Part shown: positions 11,642 through 19,787 of the stretch, piece after piece
Layout: each line of letters opens with the position of its first letter
Position numbering within the stretch: position 1 is the stretch's first letter
Source: Bacteroidales bacterium
Lineage (GTDB): Bacteria; Bacteroidota; Bacteroidia; Bacteroidales; JAIPAP01
Reading direction: 5' to 3'
NCBI GenBank assembly: GCA_021740045.1
Contig: JAIPAP010000016.1
Span: forward strand, 1-46,542
Length of the DNA stretch: 46,542 bases
Translations under genes and position numbers: made by a program
Notes under the pieces: model-generated
Told to the model about the DNA's origin: nothing
Databases searched by the model: none
What the model saw: the letters and a program-made list of their open reading frames with translations, nothing else

Positions 11642-12637
11642 TTATTCCAATAACCTCAACCAAAGAGTGTTCGTTTCAGACCGGAATTCATAATCTATAG
11701 GGATTGGTCTAAAGTTAAAATGATTGTGATCCAATACAATAACACTAAGCGGGATTTGCTTTTTTTGTATGTGTTCTAAGAGTCTTTTTCTGTTTTTATC
11801 TTCATGTTCAAAATTGAATAAGTATTCATATTTATTTTTTTTGATAACATTTTTAGGATCAATGAATTTAGCCCCGAGAACAATTCTTTCAATTGCCTCA
11901 ATTGGGTAGGGAATATAACGGGTATCTTCCTTGTCTTTAGGATCGTGCATTGGATCATACATATACGGCTTTCTACCAAAAAATCGCCACTCATTTTCAT
12001 GCTCCCATTCAATTCGTTTTAATAAATTTCGGTAAAATATCTGCGCTTGAACTTTCTCCCTTTTCAATGAAATTTTCTTGATAACTGGCTCATAACTAAC
12101 CGGAAAAGGGCCTTGCAGATGTTCAACTTCCATTAACTTATGGGTATAAAAGTATACTGCAAACCCCTTATGATTAGTGTAATGATCCCATTGGAGGGTT
12201 GAATTATTTTCTGAATCAGTCATTGAAATTACTCCAGCACTTCGGTTAATTACGTAACTAAGAGTATCAAGTAATTTTTCAGGCTTTTTTCTACAAGAAT
12301 CTAGTTTAGATTTTATTAATAATGGACCGCTACTCTCTTCTGCATATACTTTGACTAACTCGTACAACAAACTAGGTTTCGCTTCAAAGAAATGTGAGTA
12401 GCAATCAAATGGATCATTCAACTGTTGGGTATGAGCAGCATATAGATAATTACCCACCAATGCATCTATATTATGCGTTTTTTCAATCGAATAAAATTTA
12501 CTTAGTACTATGGGTAATTCCTTTTTTTGTGATTCCTCTTGTTCAACTTTGAAACAGTTTTTACTTCCTCCTTCTGGATCAAAAATATATTTGTTGCCCA
12601 TACTATTCTTAAATACTTGAATATTCTCCTTTTCCAT
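11642..12637 (-). CDS. DUF2971-family protein
   Basis: The 331-residue product looks like a DUF2971 protein, a family of unknown function common in phages and accessory islands. The pattern fits: an early FYSIEKT...LYAAHTQQLNDPFD block (about residues 46-80), the central STLQWDHYTNHKGFAVYF motif (about 144-162), EWEHENEWRFFG (about 213-224) and IERIVLGAKFI (about 249-259). No signal peptide or membrane segment is seen, so it is cytoplasmic. The N-terminal 40 residues (FKNSMGNKYIFDPEGG) are an extension I do not recognise. It is convergent with the lipoprotein gene and stands alone. A TAATTTTG box lies 54 bp upstream. Low G+C compared with the flanking glycosidase genes suggests acquisition by transfer. 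Confidence 0.75.
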   Translation of the reverse strand: MEKENIQVFKNSMGNKYIFDPEGGSKNCFKVEQEESQKKELPIVLSKFYSIEKTHNIDALVGNYLYAAHTQQLNDPFDCYSHFFEAKPSLLYELVKVYAEESSGPLLIKSKLDSCRKKPEKLLDTLSYVINRSAGVISMTDSENNSTLQWDHYTNHKGFAVYFYTHKLMEVEHLQGPFPVSYEPVIKKISLKREKVQAQIFYRNLLKRIEWEHENEWRFFGRKPYMYDPMHDPKDKEDTRYIPYPIEAIERIVLGAKFIDPKNVIKKNKYEYLFNFEHEDKNRKRLLEHIQKKQIPLSVIVLDHNHFNFRPIPIDYEFRSETNTLWLRLLE

Positions 12638-12690
12638 AGTTTCTAGTGTTATTTTTATTGTTCGCTATTAGTGGTTTTAGAATTACACTG

Positions 12691-12698
12691 CAAAATTA
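12691..12698 (-). promoter_or_regulatory. Possible -7 box for the DUF2971 gene
   Basis: On the minus strand this reads TAATTTTG, a full match to TAnnTTTG, 54 bp before the DUF2971 start codon. No clear TTG is found at the expected -33 position. Confidence 0.4.
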
Positions 12699-12993
12699 TT
12701 CATAATATTAGTTGGTTTAAATAAGTGTAGATGGTTACTGAATAATCCGGACTAAACTGACCCTCCCCCTGGTGCTTCAAAAAATCGGATTTGCACTTCT
12801 AAAACCTTTAATAAAACCCACCACTCCTGTCCCGTACCTGCGGGACTGACCCTTTAAATCAATCAACAAAAAATCCTCATTTTCGAAAGATAAAGGAACC
12901 AATGAATCCATTTATTCGTAAGCTGTTTTCTTATTCCGAAATATACGGCTCAACCGATTGTTTTTCAATAAATTCCGCAATACTATCGGTTTC
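12699..12993. other. Intergenic stretch with a small hairpin
   Basis: A 6-bp perfect stem gtcccg/cgggac with loop tacctg lies at 12829-12846, and the words actgaccct flank it. The end of the interval (down to about 12930) still reads, on the minus strand, as a plausible continuation of the small gene that stops at 12994, interrupted by stop codons. No intact gene is present. Confidence 0.5.
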
Positions 12994-13263
12994 TTAGGAA
13001 GGCACTAATTCCATGTAGTTTAAATTCAATTCCTGTTTGTGTTTACTTTTATTGGTGTCTTCAGCCAGGAGTTGAATGTTTCTTAAGGAATCCCTAAGCA
13101 ATTGATAGGCCGAACCGGGCAATAGCGTCTTTAACGGCCTTACTTTCTCTGTTGAAAATTTATAAAACACATTGCCACTTCCGGAAAAAATTAGGCCAAC
13201 ACTTAGCTGTTCCATTATAACAGGATTGGTGACGGCATACAATATGGAATAAAATGAACTCAT
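12994..13263 (-). pseudogene. Small, possibly truncated protein with DUF3037-like start
   Basis: The frame starting at ATG 13263 encodes 89 residues. Its opening, FYSILYAV...EQLSVGLIF followed by STEKVRPLKTLLP, recalls the beginning of DUF3037-type proteins, but the match is loose and from memory. A longer frame to 13353 overlaps the upstream gene, so the internal ATG, 7 bp after that gene's stop, is a better start. After the TAA at 12994 the same frame continues for 20 sensible codons (ETDSIAEFIEKQSVEPYISE) before another stop, which suggests a longer ancestral protein cut by a nonsense mutation. It may equally be a genuine short protein. No function can be given. Confidence 0.45.
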
Positions 13264-13270
13264 GTTTTTT

Positions 13271-13474
13271 CTATTTTCGTAAATTCTTATGAATGAATAA
13301 TTCAAATTTCTGTTTAACCTGTTTTCTCCAATCTTGGGAAAAAACCATTTCAAGTCCTCTTAATTTCATTTCTATATTTATGTTCCAATCTTGGGGGACC
13401 TGAGTCATGATCTCATTCAAATTCTTTCCACAAGTTACAACATTTTCATCGAATCGGCTGAATTTTGAATGCAT
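13271..13474 (-). CDS. Hypothetical 67-residue protein
   Basis: This small protein is not recognised. It is soluble, basic at its C-terminal end (WRKQVKQKFELFIHKNLRK) and has no signal or membrane segment. It lies directly upstream of the 89-residue gene, whose ATG is 7 bp after this stop codon, so the two form a unit. Short size and the apparent decay of its partner make it possible that it too is a remnant. No promoter is clear. Confidence 0.45.
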   Translation of the reverse strand: MHSKFSRFDENVVTCGKNLNEIMTQVPQDWNINIEMKLRGLEMVFSQDWRKQVKQKFELFIHKNLRK

Positions 13475-13572
13475 GGCTAATATACAAAATCTGGTGAAAT
13501 AACTTTTTTGAGGCGTTTAAACTGTTACTAATAATCTCAAATCCGGTAAATGATGTATATGAATAGAACGAT

Positions 13573-13655
13573 GATAACACGGATTAAACGCCCGCCTGAC
13601 CGGACGAGCATGGATTTTCGCTGATCCGTGTTAATCAGTTGCATCTGTGTTATCC
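13573..13655. repeat. Dispersed-type inverted repeat (aacacggat...atccgtgtt)
   Basis: The arm gataacacggat (13573-13584) pairs with atccgtgtt (13624-13632), and also with atctgtgttatc (13644-13655) with one mismatch. A cgcccgcctgaccgg segment lies in the loop. The layout of nested alternative arms is that of an intergenic repeat element rather than a gene. Confidence 0.6.
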
Positions 13656-13801
13656 CTATCTGACTGACAGGCAGAAGTGTTCTGTTAACTTTACCAATTG
13701 CTTGTTCTGAAAAGATTAGTAAGTACTTGTTACCTCAATAATCCTACTGTTTTTCATGGCATACAGATGTATTGCCATTTCCCCGTCAGCCAAAAAGTAT
13801 C

Positions 13802-13809
13802 TACTTTTG
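13802..13809 (+). promoter_or_regulatory. -7 box (TACTTTTG) for the GH31 gene
   Basis: TACTTTTG matches TAnnTTTG. It ends 21 bp before ATG 13831 and 9 bp before ATG 13819. It also decides the start: ATG 13756 lies upstream of the box and would be outside the transcript. No TTG at -33 is obvious. Confidence 0.45.
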
Positions 13810-13830
13810 CCGCAGAAAATGAACAGTCTT

Positions 13831-16800
13831 ATGAAATACTATATATTGACCCTTTTATGTTCCTTGCTTATGGCTATTGGCGGAATGGCTCAGCAACGCA
13901 GCTACCTCATCGATAGCGATATCGCTCTCTTTTATGCCGGAGATTTCAATCCACAGGATATACTGCCCTCCCTTACCGTAAAGGAAGAACCTGATTCAAT
14001 CGCTCCGGTTCCCGGTGATTGGCCGATTATTCCCGGGTTTACTACCGAAAACGGCAAAGGCCGGGCAAGCATCAGCTATGCCGAAAACACCGACCTCTAC
14101 GGCACGGGTGAAGGGGTAGGCCCGCTGCGCCGTAACGGACGGGAAGTCATTATGTGGAATACCGATAATTATGGCTACGGTCAGGTGGAGGGTAAACGGC
14201 TTTATCAATCGCACCCGTGGGTGATGGGGGTGAGAGAAGACGGCTCCTCATTTGGGATTCTGGTGGATAACACCTGGAAGCAGACCTTCTTTCTCAATAA
14301 TCCCATGCTTATCGAATCGGAAGGGCCGCCTTTCCGGATCTTTGTGATTGAAAAGGAAAATCCGCAGGAGGTGGTGATGGCCCTGGGTGAACTCACCGGG
14401 ATCATGGAACTGCCCCCGCTTTGGTCATTGGGTTATCACCAATGCCGCTATTCCTATTATCCCGATACGCGGGTGAAGGAGATCGCCGATGGCTTCAGAA
14501 GCCGCAACATCCCCTGTGATGTGATTTGGGTGGATATCGATTATATGGATGGATTCCGTGTTTTCACTTTTGATCCGCAAGGTTTTGATGATCCGGAAGA
14601 ATTGAACAATTACCTCCATGAAAAGGATTTTAAGAGCATTTACATGATCGATCCGGGGGTAAAGGTGGATGAAGGATATTTTGTATATGATCAGGGAACC
14701 GCCGGCGATCATTGGATATTGAACAACAACGGAAATGTATATAACGGCGAGGTTTGGCCTGGCCAGTGCGCTTTTCCCGATTACACCCGTCCCGAAACCC
14801 GCGATTGGTGGGCCGGTCTTTATCATGATTTTATGGCCAACGGAATCGACGGCGTTTGGAACGACATGAACGAACCGGCTGTTTTTGACGGACCTGATAA
14901 GACCATGCCTATCGATAATATTCATCGCGGTGGCGATGGTCTCCCGGAGGATATTCACCTGCGCTACCATAATGTTTACGGGATGCTTATGATCAAAGGC
15001 ACCCGGCAGGGCGTGCTGGAAGCCAACCCCGAGAAAAGACCGTTTGTGCTCACCCGTGCCAATTACATTGGCGGTAACCGCTTTGCCGCCACCTGGACCG
15101 GCGATAACAATTCTTCCTGGGATCATTTCAAGATGTCCATCCCCATGTCGCTCAACCTGGGATTGTCGGGGCAATATTTTAACGGCCCGGATATCGGCGG
15201 ATTTGCCGGAAGCCCTTCGTCCGACCTGTTGGCTCATTGGATGGCTGTGGGCGCTTTTTATCCGTTTTCGCGCAATCACACCGGAAAAGGCTCAGCCGAT
15301 CAGGAACCCTGGGCTATGGGCGAGGAAACCGAAGCAGCTTCACGCCTGGCGCTGAACCGTCGCTACCGGCTGATGCCCCATCTTTACACCTTATTTCGCG
15401 AGGCTTCCCAAACCGGTTTACCTGTTATGCAGCCGGTTTTCTTTGCCGATCCGCAAGACCTGAGTTTGCGGGATGAGCAGGAAGTCTTTTTGTGGGGCGA
15501 TGAATTATTGATCATTCCCCGCTGGGCCGAAAACCCCGGCCTGCCCGAAGGTACCTGGCGCAGCATGAGCGTCGCCGGGGAAGATTATCAGGAGGACTCC
15601 TATCAACCAAAATTGAAATTACGGGGAGGCGCCATTATTCCCCTGGCCCAGCCCATGCAAAGCACCGAAGGTTATTCCACCGATTCCGTCACCTTGTTGG
15701 TTTCACCGGATTCGCTTAAGCATGCAAACGGTGACCTTTATGCCGATGCCGGAAACGGCTTTGAATATCAAAACGGTATGTATGCCCTCACCGGCTTTGA
15801 AGCCTCACCTTATAAGCAGGATTCGTTGTTGATTACATGCCGCCGGCTGGAAGGACAATTGGACTTTCCAAACCGCAAATACCGGGTGGGGGTATTAACG
15901 AATTATGGGGTTTTTTATAATGATTGGACAGCGGACACCAACATCATCGTCCCGCTCCCTCCCGAAATCTCCCTGGCCATTACTTCGCCGGAAGACGGGC
16001 AATCCTTTGAGGAAAATGAAAACATTTTGATTGATGTTGAAATTGATTCCGAAATTGATATTCAGAAGGTTTCCTTTTACAGGAATGATGCGTTGCTGGG
16101 AGAAGATATGGCCTCCCCCTGGCAATACAATTGGAGCGGTGCCCCTGTGGGCATTCATCAGGTTTATGCCGTGGCTCAGGCTGCCGACACCATAGCAGTT
16201 ACTTCGAACCAGATCACCATAAAAGTGGGTAAATTCGGCGAAGGCTATGCCCTCAGGCAGGTATGGCAGGATGTACCCGGTGTGTATGTGGAAAAGCTTA
16301 CCTCCATACCCGAATACCCTGAAAACCCCGATTTGGAAGAACCGCTTGAATCCCTCGCCACCCCGAAAAACATTGGCGACAACTACGGAACCCGCATCAG
16401 CGGCTTTATCCATCCCTATGCCGATAAGGAATACACCTTCAGCATAAGCGGCGATGATTATTGTGAATTCTGGCTCAGCACCGATTCCTCATTCACCAAT
16501 CTTGAGTTGGTAGCCGAAGTTCCCGGCTGGTCTTTTCCGGACGAATGGAGCAAATACCCCGAACAGACCTCGGAACCGGTATCTTTGCAGAAGGGTCAAA
16601 AATATGCGTTTGTCGTCCTGCAAAAGGAAGCGGAAGGCGATGATTTTGTGCGTGTGGGCTGGGAAACCGAGGAGAATGAATTGACGGTCATCGACGGGAT
16701 GTTCCTTTCACCGGCCAATCCGGGGGCAATTGGGGTTGAAGAGCGATTCCAAAACTACGCGCTAAACCTATCACCCAACCCGGCTGATGATCAGGTGAAA

Positions 16801-16989
16801 ATTCAAACAGGCAAAAAAGAAGGCAGACTGGCGCTTTACTCGATTTCCGGTAAAATGCTATACAGCCGCGAATTATCGGGTCAGGCAGCGGTTGTTATTC
16901 CGACCCGTGAGCTTAAGAGCGGGATCTATTTTGTAAGCTTGGAAACGGAAAATGGTAAAGGGGTGGAGAAGCTTGTGGTGCAGCATTGA
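13831..16989 (+). CDS. GH31 alpha-glucosidase with Ig-like, PA14 and T9SS domains
   Basis: This is a family GH31 alpha-glucosidase-type enzyme of 1052 residues. ATG 13831 begins a clean signal peptide (MKYYILTLLCSLLMAIGGMAQ); 13819 is possible, while 13756 would add 25 residues before it. The N-terminal beta-sandwich is followed by the TIM barrel with nucleophile Asp345 (GVWNDMNEP) and acid/base Asp425 (WTGDN), plus the WVDIDYMDGFRVF substrate-binding strand. Behind the usual C-terminal sandwiches come an Ig-like module (about 710-800), a PA14-like domain (about 805-960, YTFSISGDDYCEFWL) and a T9SS type-A sorting signal (from about 975: LNLSPNPADD, LKSGIYFVSL). It should act on alpha-glucans at the cell surface, upstream of the GH97/GH13 lipoproteins in a degradation route. 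The PA14 and Ig additions probably aid binding to polymer. Confidence 0.93.
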   Translation: MKYYILTLLCSLLMAIGGMAQQRSYLIDSDIALFYAGDFNPQDILPSLTVKEEPDSIAPVPGDWPIIPGFTTENGKGRASISYAENTDLYGTGEGVGPLRRNGREVIMWNTDNYGYGQVEGKRLYQSHPWVMGVREDGSSFGILVDNTWKQTFFLNNPMLIESEGPPFRIFVIEKENPQEVVMALGELTGIMELPPLWSLGYHQCRYSYYPDTRVKEIADGFRSRNIPCDVIWVDIDYMDGFRVFTFDPQGFDDPEELNNYLHEKDFKSIYMIDPGVKVDEGYFVYDQGTAGDHWILNNNGNVYNGEVWPGQCAFPDYTRPETRDWWAGLYHDFMANGIDGVWNDMNEPAVFDGPDKTMPIDNIHRGGDGLPEDIHLRYHNVYGMLMIKGTRQGVLEANPEKRPFVLTRANYIGGNRFAATWTGDNNSSWDHFKMSIPMSLNLGLSGQYFNGPDIGGFAGSPSSDLLAHWMAVGAFYPFSRNHTGKGSADQEPWAMGEETEAASRLALNRRYRLMPHLYTLFREASQTGLPVMQPVFFADPQDLSLRDEQEVFLWGDELLIIPRWAENPGLPEGTWRSMSVAGEDYQEDSYQPKLKLRGGAIIPLAQPMQSTEGYSTDSVTLLVSPDSLKHANGDLYADAGNGFEYQNGMYALTGFEASPYKQDSLLITCRRLEGQLDFPNRKYRVGVLTNYGVFYNDWTADTNIIVPLPPEISLAITSPEDGQSFEENENILIDVEIDSEIDIQKVSFYRNDALLGEDMASPWQYNWSGAPVGIHQVYAVAQAADTIAVTSNQITIKVGKFGEGYALRQVWQDVPGVYVEKLTSIPEYPENPDLEEPLESLATPKNIGDNYGTRISGFIHPYADKEYTFSISGDDYCEFWLSTDSSFTNLELVAEVPGWSFPDEWSKYPEQTSEPVSLQKGQKYAFVVLQKEAEGDDFVRVGWETEENELTVIDGMFLSPANPGAIGVEERFQNYALNLSPNPADDQVKIQTGKKEGRLALYSISGKMLYSRELSGQAAVVIPTRELKSGIYFVSLETENGKGVEKLVVQH

Positions 16990-17074
16990 TATAAAACTGT
17001 TTTATAGAATTTAAAACCATATGGCTTTATAGCTTTTCTAAAATATACGATTGCAGTAGCTTAATTGAATAAAT

Positions 17075-17122
17075 GTCGTTCATAATCGACAAATATTATA
17101 ACATTTGTCGATTATGAACGAC
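17075..17122. repeat. 20-bp perfect inverted repeat with 8-nt loop
   Basis: The arm gtcgttcataatcgacaaat (17075-17094) is the exact reverse complement of 17103-17122, with loop attataac. Each arm also contains its own short palindrome (gtcg...cgac), giving four gtcg/cgac half-sites. It lies 85 bp after the GH31 stop. There is no T tract directly behind the stem, so a classic terminator is less likely than an operator-like site, a recombination site or a transcribed hairpin. Confidence 0.85.
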
Positions 17123-17157
17123 TAAAATTAATTTTTATCTTCATGTTGTCAGATAAA

Positions 17158-17391
17158 GGGTTTCCAACCCCTTTGGGGATTTGAAACCCACGGCTAGGTT
17201 TCCAACTCTGAAACTGCGCCTTTAGACCAAGAGAAGGGTTGGAAACCATATTGACAGGTTTTCCAGCCCTTTTGGGTTTTGAAACTTGACAGCATCGAAA
17301 AATAAACAAACCTTTTGGACTGCAATACAGCTTGCATTGTCAGGTGGGCTTAACAATGTCTACCATAATCCCCGAAGGGATTGGAAACCCA
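17158..17391. repeat. REP-like hairpins built on GGTTTCCAACCC
   Basis: Unit 1 (17158-17190) folds as gggtttccaacccc / ggggatttgaaaccc with small mismatches; unit 2 (17257-17286) is ggttttccagccc / gggttttgaaact; a half unit (cgaagggattggaaaccc) ends at 17390. In addition ggtttccaaccc at 17159-17170 has an exact reverse complement at 17236-17247. The 65-codon minus frame across it is a by-product of the repeats. Confidence 0.65.
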
Positions 17392-17411
17392 GGAGATTGT
17401 AAAAGTGCCCT

Positions 17412-17570
17412 ATCAACAACTATCGGGCAATGGGAACTTGAGGGAAGTCCCTTGCTTAAATCAAGCGGTTCTCAATGAACCGGTTGATTTACATGAGAAA
17501 GTGAACGGGCCCGCATCACTTATACAACCTTCGGTATAAAGATCACCGTCGGTCGTCCCTTGCTGATGCG
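17412..17570 (+). ncRNA. Possible structured RNA or element end
   Basis: Three nested or consecutive stems can be drawn: about 17430-17452 (gggaactt / aagtccc with a bulge); 17458-17470 with 17478-17490 (13 bp, one mismatch, loop ctcaatg); and 17512-17518 with 17564-17570 (cgcatca/tgatgcg) enclosing tatac/gtata at 17521-17538 and a ccgtcgg segment. G+C is higher than in the AT-rich flanks. I recognise no known RNA family, and the strand is a guess. It may be a small RNA, or the structured end of a mobile element. Confidence 0.3.
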
Positions 17571-17623
17571 ATATTACAAATGAAAATGACTATTTTTACA
17601 AACTCAAACCAAATTGTCCGATT

Positions 17624-17640
17624 TATAGGGGGCTAGACCA
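17624..17640 (+). repeat. GGGGGCTAGRCCA motif, copy 2
   Basis: tatagggggctagacca is nearly the same as the minus-strand motif at 11577-11593. It lies directly at the 5' edge of the coding remnant described next. Confidence 0.5.
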
Positions 17641-17795
17641 TTCCGCAAGAAAAATATCTGGAAAAAATATATCCTGAATTTGAGAAACGTAAACATGAAA
17701 TAGAAACAATTATGAATGATTATCTTAAATCCATTCTAAACCTCAAAGACCGGCAAAACGTAGAAGACCTCATATGGAGGAGGTTGATTGAGTGA
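17640..17795 (+). pseudogene. C-terminal coding remnant, no start codon
   Basis: The frame from 17640 to the TGA at 17793-17795 encodes 51 residues with natural-looking composition (EKYLEKIYPEFEKRKHEIE, then IMNDYLKSILNLKDRQNVED, ending IWRRLIE). A TAG lies two codons upstream and there is no plausible start. It reads like the helical tail of a larger protein whose front has been lost. The parent family is not recognised. Confidence 0.4.
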
Positions 17796-17880
17796 GGGAA
17801 ACGTTTTTAACAATCTCTCTATTAAGATCTTAATTTATAAATATTATCAAACCTTAGATATTGTTATTAGATAATGGCTA

Positions 17881-18315
17881 TTAAGTGGTTATTATTGCCA
17901 GTATACAAATAGAACCAATTAAACCAATAATAATATAGGCTCCTAAAAACATGTATGTTGCCCTTCGCATGGGATTGTTTATGTAATCCCTTCCTTCAGC
18001 ATAAAATTTTTTGCCCTTTATATCCAATCTTTTATAAAGATGGTTTATGTTATCAACAAGATAGTTATATTGTTTTCTAATGCCATAGACTAATAAAATA
18101 CCAGCAAGCGTGAATACAAATAAGATAATTATTATAAAAATTTTTTGAGAATTATCTTGAGGGATTTTGTCACTTTCTAATACAAAACCTGTTAATGCCA
18201 ATATTAAACCAGATGTTACTACTGGAACCTTAAATCTTAATGATTTATATCCCTCAATGTTCGTATACATCCTTTCAAGTAATTTCATTTGCTTATCTTC
18301 CAACTTAAGAGGCAT
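17881..18315 (-). CDS. Hypothetical small membrane protein in the dGTPase unit
   Basis: This 144-residue protein has a polar helical N-terminus (about 1-30, LEDKQMKLLERMYTNIEGYK) and membrane segments at about 30-47, 59-79 and 121-143, with a basic stretch of about 40 residues between the last two (YNYLVDNINHLYKRLDIKGK). A polar helix plus a few membrane segments is the layout of effector or sensor membrane proteins in some defence systems, but no sequence family is recognised. It is the last gene of the unit, 42 bp behind the dGTPase gene, with a gaagag ribosome-binding stretch before the ATG. AT-rich like its partners. Confidence 0.7.
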   Translation of the reverse strand: MPLKLEDKQMKLLERMYTNIEGYKSLRFKVPVVTSGLILALTGFVLESDKIPQDNSQKIFIIIILFVFTLAGILLVYGIRKQYNYLVDNINHLYKRLDIKGKKFYAEGRDYINNPMRRATYMFLGAYIIIGLIGSICILAIITT

Positions 18316-18357
18316 CTCTTCAATTTTTCAATATATATTGTTGTCAAAACTAAATTA

Positions 18358-19734
18358 TTAATAATCTGCTAATTGTATACCCTTGAGATTTTTATACAAT
18401 TCCACTGCATACCTGTCTGTCATTCCACTAATAAACATAACAACATTAAGTATTTTCTCATATTTATTTTCACCTATTTTATACTGGTTTGGTAATAGTC
18501 CATATATCTGCTTTTTACCTTCGTAATTTTCTTCTGTTAGTTGAGCTTTAATAAAAGCATCAAGTAAAAAAGGAACCACTTGATAACCTGCAGCTTCAAT
18601 TTTCAAGATACTTTTTGAATTGTAGATTTTTTCAATAGATTTTTTCTTGATCTTATCTAATATATCTATTAGATCCTTATCTAGACGCTTTAAAAGAGGC
18701 TCATCAAAAACTCCGCTTAAAATTGAATCCTCATTATTAACAAAAATATCAGTTGCCTTGAAAATTAAGCTGTTTATAACCAGGCTTCTTAAATAAGTTA
18801 TCCTACTTCTGTTATCAACTACATTTTGTAACTTCCTTTTATAACCATCATTATTACACTTATCGAGGATTGCTGTATAGAAATCGTATATCTCATCAAA
18901 TCCAATTAACCCTACATTAAAGCCATCTTCTAAGTCTATTATATGGTAGCATATATCATCAGAAGCTTCTACAAGAAAAGCAAGAGGGAATCTTTTCCAG
19001 GCATAATCTTCCCTCTTATTATTTTGAGCAATCAGTTTTAATGATATTGCAATATTGCTATACGTTTCGACTTCAGTTTGAAATAACCCATATTTCTTTA
19101 AACTTGCTTTCCCTTCATGTTTTCTGTTTGGCAAGGATTCTTTGGGATACTTAACGAAGGTTGCAAGGGTTCCAAAAGTGAGTCTCAGCCCTCCTTCGAT
19201 TTTATTTTGTGATTTAAGAGAAGTAGCTAACAATCTAAATCCGGCACTGTTTCCTTCAAAGTTTTGAAGATCGGCTATCTCCTTAATATCTAGATCAAAA
19301 GTAAATTTTTCTGCTTCTTTACTTTTGAAAAAGTGATTAATTGCATCCTCTCCTGCATGACCAAACGGAGGATTTCCAATATCATGTGCCAGACAAGCTG
19401 CAGAAACCATATAACCAAAATCAAATGATGACAATTTTAGCTTCTCTTTTATAGCTGGATATTTCGTTAATAATGTTTTACCAACAATGTTACCTAATGA
19501 TCTTCCAACGGATGAGGTTTCCAAACTATGTGTTAACCTGTTCCTTACATAATCCGATTTCGGTAATGGTAACACTTGTGTTTTGTTTTGCAATCTTCTA
19601 AAAGGAGATGAAAACACAATTCTGTCAAAGTCTTTTTGAAATTCCGATCTTATATCATCATCGGTGCTTTTAGAAGAATTTCCTAATCTCAATTTAGAGT
19701 TGGTCAGGGTTTTGATCCATTTTTCTTCACTCAT
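18358..19734 (-). CDS. dgt: dGTPase (deoxyguanosine triphosphate triphosphohydrolase)
   Basis: The 458-residue protein is an HD-domain dNTP triphosphohydrolase, which splits dGTP (or other dNTPs) into deoxynucleoside and triphosphate. The signature is complete: FSSPFRRLQNKTQV (41-54), RLTHSLETSSVGR with His69, ACLAHDIGNPPFGHAGE with His117, Asp118, His126 and Glu129, and EASDDICYHIIDLEDG (256-271) carrying the last metal ligand. Length is normal for the family. Such enzymes adjust dNTP pools, and some are known anti-phage factors that starve phage replication. Here the gene is not in a housekeeping setting: it stands between two genes for membrane proteins on the same strand (gaps 53 and 42 bp), in an AT-rich island beside an IS remnant and repeats. 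This context favours a defence role, which is inference. Confidence 0.93.
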   Translation of the reverse strand: MSEEKWIKTLTNSKLRLGNSSKSTDDDIRSEFQKDFDRIVFSSPFRRLQNKTQVLPLPKSDYVRNRLTHSLETSSVGRSLGNIVGKTLLTKYPAIKEKLKLSSFDFGYMVSAACLAHDIGNPPFGHAGEDAINHFFKSKEAEKFTFDLDIKEIADLQNFEGNSAGFRLLATSLKSQNKIEGGLRLTFGTLATFVKYPKESLPNRKHEGKASLKKYGLFQTEVETYSNIAISLKLIAQNNKREDYAWKRFPLAFLVEASDDICYHIIDLEDGFNVGLIGFDEIYDFYTAILDKCNNDGYKRKLQNVVDNRSRITYLRSLVINSLIFKATDIFVNNEDSILSGVFDEPLLKRLDKDLIDILDKIKKKSIEKIYNSKSILKIEAAGYQVVPFLLDAFIKAQLTEENYEGKKQIYGLLPNQYKIGENKYEKILNVVMFISGMTDRYAVELYKNLKGIQLADY

Positions 19735-19787
19735 AGCCTTGTTGTTTTGTAAACATTCGGTTTATATACAATATTAAATAAAAACAT

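Noticed and set aside
14425-15279. 284-codon minus frame opposite the GH31 gene
   Set aside because: Exact overlap with the catalytic barrel of GH31 and no family features; a shadow of third-position codon bias.
17075-17122. Terminator for the GH31 gene
   Set aside because: Stem is perfect, but no T tract follows directly, so I list it as an inverted repeat instead.
17112-17309. 65-codon minus frame
   Set aside because: Its codons are made of the GGTTTCCAACCC hairpins and the 20-bp inverted repeat; no sign of selection for protein.
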